DNA from: Acetobacteraceae bacterium H6797
Lineage (GTDB): Bacteria > Pseudomonadota > Alphaproteobacteria > Acetobacterales > Acetobacteraceae
Length of the DNA stretch: 64,000 nt
Reading direction: 5' to 3'
Assembly (NCBI GenBank): GCA_015223225.1
Contig: JADFCQ010000005.1
Coordinates: 248,001 to 312,000 of the forward strand
In this document: positions 59,824-64,000 of the stretch, piece after piece
Position numbering within the stretch: position 1 is the first letter of the stretch
Layout of the letters: every line of letters starts with the position of its first letter
The notes under the pieces: generated by a model
What the model was told of the DNA's origin: nothing
Databases searched by the model: none
The model's input: the letters and a program-made list of their open reading frames with translations, nothing else
Program-made: the position numbers and the translations under genes

Positions 59824-61076
59824 GCACCAGCGAATTCTCCCTGCCGATCAAGACCATCGAGGGCGGTGGCTATACCGCCTGGCTGGCCGAGGATCACAGC
59901 GTTCCCGTCGTCTCCATCGCCTGGTCCTGGCCGGGCGGCGCGGCGCTCGATCCGGATGGCCAGGAGGGTGTCGCGACCCTCGCGGCCGATCTGCTGACCG
60001 AGGGCGCGGGCGACCTGGACGCGACCGCCTTCGCCGATGCGCTGGACGACCAGGGCATCAACCTCGATTTCGGCGTCGGCCGCGACGAGATGACCGGCGG
60101 CCTTCGCGCCCTCCCCGATGCGCTGGGCGAGGCGGTGCGGCTGGCCAATCTCGCCATGACCGCGCCCCGCCTCTCCGATGAGGCGATCGACCGGCGCAAG
60201 GCGGCGGCTATCGCCCGCGCGCGGGCGACGCGGCAGACGCCGCGCGGCATTGCCGACCTCGCCTTCCGTGGCGCGAGCTTCCCGAAGCATCCGGCGGGTC
60301 GCACCGTCTCGGGCTCGCCCGAGAGCCTGGCCGATCTGGATAAGGGGAAGTTCAAGGCGGCACTGGACCGGCAGATCCGTAAGGGCGGGCTGCTGATCGC
60401 TGCCTGTGGCGCCATTACCGGCGAGCAGCTCGCCAATATCCTACCGCAGCTCTTCCAGGGCCTGCCGGATGGCGAGGCGCCGAAGGTGCCCGCCCTGCCC
60501 GTGCCCGCCTCCTTCGGCGTGAAGGTCGAGAAGATCGCCTCGCCGCAATCGACCATCCTCTTCGGGCAGCCCGGCATGGCCGTGACCGATCCGGATTGGG
60601 AGGCGGCCCAGGTCGTGCTCCGCGTTCTGGCAGGCGGCGGCTTCGGCTCTCGGCTGATGGAAGCGGTACGCGAGAAGCGCGGCCTCGCCTATGGGATCGG
60701 CGCCGGCTTCGACAGTTTCGCGGGCCAGGCGGTGATCGTCGGCGCCACGGCCACGGTCAATGCGCGGGTGCAGGAGACGCTGTCGGTGCTTCGCGACGAA
60801 TGGGGCCGCATGGCGAGCGAGGGCCCGACCGAGGCGGAAGTGACCGAGGCCGTCGCTTATCTGACCGGCAGCATGCCGCTCCAGTTCACCGACAGCCGCC
60901 GCATCGCCGCGACCCTTCTGGCGATGCGCCGCAACGGCCGCCCGATCGACTGGCTGAACCAGCGGGGCGAGCGCCTCGCGGCCGTAACCCGTGAGAGAGC
61001 CGTAACTGTTTCAAGTCGTCTGCTGGATGCGAGCAAGCTGTCAGTGGTCATCGCGGGCGAGCCGGAAGGTTTTTGA
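59820..61076 (+). CDS. M16 peptidase-like protein, non-catalytic partner
   Basis: The 418-residue protein has the M16 fold (VSIAWSWPGGAALDP, GVATLAADLLTEGAG) but no HxxEH zinc motif at the expected place. The C-terminal M16 domain keeps the Arg/Tyr-type substrate loop in MEAVREKRGLAYGIGAGF. The ATG overlaps the stop of the catalytic subunit (ATGA). No cleavable signal is obvious: the N-terminus MSTSEFSLPIKTI is not hydrophobic, unlike its partner. Confidence 0.9.
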   Translation: MSTSEFSLPIKTIEGGGYTAWLAEDHSVPVVSIAWSWPGGAALDPDGQEGVATLAADLLTEGAGDLDATAFADALDDQGINLDFGVGRDEMTGGLRALPDALGEAVRLANLAMTAPRLSDEAIDRRKAAAIARARATRQTPRGIADLAFRGASFPKHPAGRTVSGSPESLADLDKGKFKAALDRQIRKGGLLIAACGAITGEQLANILPQLFQGLPDGEAPKVPALPVPASFGVKVEKIASPQSTILFGQPGMAVTDPDWEAAQVVLRVLAGGGFGSRLMEAVREKRGLAYGIGAGFDSFAGQAVIVGATATVNARVQETLSVLRDEWGRMASEGPTEAEVTEAVAYLTGSMPLQFTDSRRIAATLLAMRRNGRPIDWLNQRGERLAAVTRERAVTVSSRLLDASKLSVVIAGEPEGF

Positions 61077-61265
61077 GCGCCTGCCGTCCGATGCTCAAGA
61101 ACTGGTTATAAAGCTCCTCCCGACCTGTTCTGACGAATGCAGGTGGTAGCGGAGAGATGCGAGAGGCTCTAATCGGTCTTGGTAAGCGCTGCGACTCGCG
61201 ATTCACCTTTCGGCAAGGACATCGCGACGTCGCATGCGCGGCAAGACTGTGGGAGAGCTCGCCGT

Positions 61266-62909
61266 ATGACATCGCCCTCGCGCGAGGAAGCCTGGACTCG
61301 TATCGAGACGCTGGGCAAGCGGCCCGATGCCGCTGCCATCCGCCGCCTGTTCGCGGAGGATCCGAAGCGCTTCGAGCGTTTCAGCCGACGCGCGGGCGAT
61401 ATCCTGATGGACTTCTCCAAGACCTCGATCAGCGACGAGGTGATGGACAGCCTACTGCATCTCGCCCGCGCCGTGGCGCTCGAGGGTCAGCGGGCGGCCA
61501 TGGCGGCGGGGCAGACGGTCAATGTCACCGAGCGGCGCGCGGTGCTGCATATGGCGCTGCGCGCGCCTGCCGAGGCTGGCTTCACCAGCGGCGATGAGGA
61601 TGTGGCGGCCGAGGTCGAGACGACGCTCTCCGCCATGCGAGCCTTCTGCGAATCGGTACATAGCGGCGCCGTCCGAGGCGCGACGGGCGAGACCTTTACC
61701 GATGTTCTGAATATCGGCATCGGCGGGTCGGATCTCGGGCCTTTTGCGGTACTCCGAGCTCTATGGAACCCGTCCATGCCCATGCGCCCGCACTTCCTGG
61801 CCAATGTCGACGGCCATGCCTGGGCCACGCTGAAGCGCCGGCTCGACCCGAAGCGCACCCTGGTTCTCGTCGCCTCCAAGACCTTCACTACGGCCGAGAC
61901 CATGCGCAATGCGCGACTCGTGCGCGAATGGCTGGCCGAGGCGCTGGGCGAGGAAGCCTTGCCAGCTCATATGGTCGCTCTCTCGACCAACCTGAAGGCG
62001 ACAGCCGCTTTCGGCATCGCCCCTGAGCGCGTCTTCGGCTTTCGCGACTGGGTGGGCGGGCGTTTCTCGCTCTGGTCCGCCATCGGGCTTTCCATCGCGC
62101 TGTGCTGCGGCTTCAAGGCCTTCTCCGAGCTTCTGGCCGGCGCGCGGGCGATGGACGAGCATTTCCTTGAAGCGCCGCTGGAGGACAATCTCCCCGTCCT
62201 GCTCGCGCTGGTCACGCTCTGGCACGTCAATGGGCTCGGCCTGCCGGCCCATGCGATGCTGCCTTATGACGACCGGCTGGCCCGTTTCCCCGCGCATCTC
62301 CAGCAGCTGGAGATGGAGAGCCTGGGCAAGCGCGTGACCATGTCGGGCCTGCCCGTCGGCCGTGCCACGGGCCCGGTGATTTTCGGCGAGCCCGGCACCA
62401 ATTCGCAGCATTCCTTCCTTCAGCTTCTGCATCAGGGCACCACGCCGGTGCCGGCCGATTTCGTGCTGGTCGCGAAGCCGGAGCATCCGTATCGGCAGAA
62501 CCATCAGCTTCTCCTCGCCAATGGCCTGGCTCAGGGCGAGGCGCTGCTGCGCGGCCGCGACAGCGACGAGATCCGCGCCGAGATGACCGCCGCCGGCGCC
62601 CTGCCTGCGGATATCGAGCGCCTGCTGCCGCACCGCTTCTTCCCCGGTGACCGCCCGAGCACGACCCTGCTCCTGCCTCGGCTGACGCCGCATACGCTCG
62701 GCCAGTTGATCGCGCTCTATGAGCACAAGGTCTTCTGCCTGGGCGCGCTGTGGGACATCGACGCCTTTGACCAATGGGGTGTCGAGCTAGGCAAGCAGTT
62801 GGCGGGCGTGCTGCTGCCCGAGCTGGATGGCGACAAGCCCATCGGCGAGCATGACAGTTCGACCCTGGGCTTGATGGCCGAGTTGCGACGGCTCCAGGGC
62901 GAAGGCTGA
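61266..62909 (+). CDS. pgi: Glucose-6-phosphate isomerase
   Basis: Pgi interconverts glucose 6-phosphate and fructose 6-phosphate. The 547-residue protein has the phosphate-binding NIGIGGSDLGP (~140), VASKTFTTAETMRNA, the signature DWVGGRFSLWSAIGLSIAL (~260), the catalytic Glu in EPGTNSQHSFLQLLHQGT (~375) and Lys in LGALYEHKVF-like ALYEHKVFCLG (~482). ATG at 61266 with GGGAGAG upstream is preferred over a start at 61179. About 190 bases without a gene precede it. Confidence 0.97.
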   Translation: MTSPSREEAWTRIETLGKRPDAAAIRRLFAEDPKRFERFSRRAGDILMDFSKTSISDEVMDSLLHLARAVALEGQRAAMAAGQTVNVTERRAVLHMALRAPAEAGFTSGDEDVAAEVETTLSAMRAFCESVHSGAVRGATGETFTDVLNIGIGGSDLGPFAVLRALWNPSMPMRPHFLANVDGHAWATLKRRLDPKRTLVLVASKTFTTAETMRNARLVREWLAEALGEEALPAHMVALSTNLKATAAFGIAPERVFGFRDWVGGRFSLWSAIGLSIALCCGFKAFSELLAGARAMDEHFLEAPLEDNLPVLLALVTLWHVNGLGLPAHAMLPYDDRLARFPAHLQQLEMESLGKRVTMSGLPVGRATGPVIFGEPGTNSQHSFLQLLHQGTTPVPADFVLVAKPEHPYRQNHQLLLANGLAQGEALLRGRDSDEIRAEMTAAGALPADIERLLPHRFFPGDRPSTTLLLPRLTPHTLGQLIALYEHKVFCLGALWDIDAFDQWGVELGKQLAGVLLPELDGDKPIGEHDSSTLGLMAELRRLQGEG

Positions 62910-62968
62910 GGGCCGCCCCGCCATGAAGGCGGAGGCGCGCCCCGACGCTTTGGCCTAAACTGTCGCCC

Positions 62969-64000
62969 ATGGCCATCCGACTCCTGCCCGAGACCACTGC
63001 GAACCGCATCGCCGCCGGCGAGGTGGTCGAGCGCCCGGCCGCCGCGGTAAAGGAACTCGTGGAAAACGCGCTGGACGCGGGGGCCACGCGCATCACCGTC
63101 ACTCTCGAGGGCGGCGGCATCGAGCGCATCCTCGTCGAGGATGACGGCGCGGGGATGAGCGCCGAGGACTTGGCGCTCTGCGTCGAGCGGCATGCGACCA
63201 GCAAGCTGCCGGAAGAGGAAGTGCTCTTCCGCATCGCGACTCTCGGTTTCCGAGGCGAGGCCCTGCCCTCCATCGGTGCCGTCGCGCGGCTCTCCATCAC
63301 CTCCCGCCGACATGACGGGCAGGCGAATCAGCTGCTGGTCGAGGCGGGGCGGAAGGGCGAGATCCTGCCCGCCGCCGGCGCGCCCGGCACGCGGGTCGAG
63401 GTGCGGGACCTGTTCTTCGCGACCCCCGCGCGGCGGAAATTCCTGCGCAATCCCTCGACCGAGGCAAGCCATGCCGTGGCCGCCGTCGAGCGCCTGGCCC
63501 TCGCCTGGCCGGAGGTCGGCTTCCGGGTGCTGCTGGGCACGCGGGAGGTGCTTTCCGTGGCGCCGGGCGATCGCGCAGCGCGGATCGCGGCCCTTCTCGG
63601 GGCGGATTTCTCGGCCTCGGCCGTGCCGGTCGAATATGCGGTGGGCGATTTGCGCCTCACCGGCCTCGCCGCCCTGCCCGCCTATACCAAGGCGACCACG
63701 GGCGAGCAGCATCTCGTGGTCAATCGCCGACCGGTGCGCGATCCGCTGCTGCGCACGGCCCTCCGCGTCGCCTATCGGGATCTGATCGCGGCCGGGCGGC
63801 AGCCGGCGGCGGCGCTCTTCCTCGATATCGACCCGGCCGAGGTGGATGTGAACGTCCACCCCATGAAGAGTGAGTTGCGCTTTCGGGAAGCCGAGCGAGT
63901 GCGCGGCGTGATGATCCAGTCGCTGCGGCGGGCGATTTCCGTGGGCGCCGGCGTCGCGGCCACCGCCCCGGCCCTGGGCCGCGCCTGGGCGCCGGCCACG
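62969..64000 (+). CDS. mutL: DNA mismatch repair protein MutL, N-terminal part (3' end outside window)
   Basis: MutL couples mismatch recognition by MutS to strand removal. The visible 344 residues begin MAIRLLPETTANRIAAGEVVERP and hold the GHKL ATPase motifs: ELVENALDAGAT (motif I), VEDDGAGM (motif II) and the ATP-lid segment TLGFRGEALPSIG (motif III). The transducer domain with NRRPVRDPLLRTAL and DVNVHPMKSELRF follows. The frame is open to the window edge; the C-terminal endonuclease or dimerisation domain is not seen. It lies 59 bases after pgi. Confidence 0.96.
   Translation, partial: MAIRLLPETTANRIAAGEVVERPAAAVKELVENALDAGATRITVTLEGGGIERILVEDDGAGMSAEDLALCVERHATSKLPEEEVLFRIATLGFRGEALPSIGAVARLSITSRRHDGQANQLLVEAGRKGEILPAAGAPGTRVEVRDLFFATPARRKFLRNPSTEASHAVAAVERLALAWPEVGFRVLLGTREVLSVAPGDRAARIAALLGADFSASAVPVEYAVGDLRLTGLAALPAYTKATTGEQHLVVNRRPVRDPLLRTALRVAYRDLIAAGRQPAAALFLDIDPAEVDVNVHPMKSELRFREAERVRGVMIQSLRRAISVGAGVAATAPALGRAWAPAT

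Overview
This window is 64 kb of high-GC chromosome from an alphaproteobacterium. Codon use is strongly G/C at third positions, and the blocks argS–SPOR–nagZ–M50 protease–scpA–scpB–tatB–tatC–serS and dgt/erpA–xth are typical of that class. The cyo quinol oxidase with SURF1 and a RegB/RegA-type redox regulator, plus BluB, PutA and YejABEF, fit an aerobic heterotroph, probably Rhodospirillales/Acetobacteraceae-like; that placement is an inference. No insertion sequence, prophage, integron, CRISPR array or toxin–antitoxin locus was found. Almost all of it reads as core chromosome.

Layout. 1–13 kb: end of a DUF924 gene, a Tat-exported DUF1194 protein, PutA, an RlmM-like methyltransferase with DUF423, prs, an M20 amidohydrolase, an enoyl-CoA hydratase relative, a TrmN6-like methyltransferase with DUF2007, a long-chain polyprenyl diphosphate synthase and BluB. 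13–24 kb: a long minus-strand run from dgt and argS through nagZ and scpAB to tatB, tatC and serS, with no tatA in its expected place; erpA and xth run the other way. 24–31 kb: a chemoreceptor, an orphan fusA, a lone NMT1-type binding protein and two small envelope proteins. 31–39 kb: MscS channel, SWIM/SNF2 helicase, CysE, an aminotransferase and a GhrA-like reductase. 39–46 kb: the yejABEF peptide importer with a co-transcribed unknown membrane protein, then an EamA exporter divergent from an Lrp regulator.

46–53 kb is the most coherent functional unit: cyoA-B-C-D, SURF1, regB, regA on one strand. It joins a haem-copper quinol oxidase, its assembly factor and a quinone/redox-sensing two-component pair in one apparent operon. 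Three details stand out. SURF1 has no in-frame ATG, GTG or TTG between the cyoD stop and its conserved first membrane segment and seems to start at CTG. CyoD has a very His-rich N-terminus. A RegA-box-like inverted repeat lies upstream of cyoA. 53–64 kb: an MFS transporter, tRNA-Ala(CGC), yggT–DUF167–folD, an SDR–pdxY pair, a catalytic/non-catalytic M16 peptidase pair, pgi and the start of mutL.

Start codons were re-chosen where a Shine–Dalgarno sequence, an upstream terminator or family conservation favoured an internal start (for example fusA, DUF423, rlmM, regA, cyoC, prs, SURF1). No wholly undescribed system is evident. The best leads are the SURF1 start, the oxidase–regulator operon with its candidate box, the missing tatA, and the unknown gene in the yej operon.
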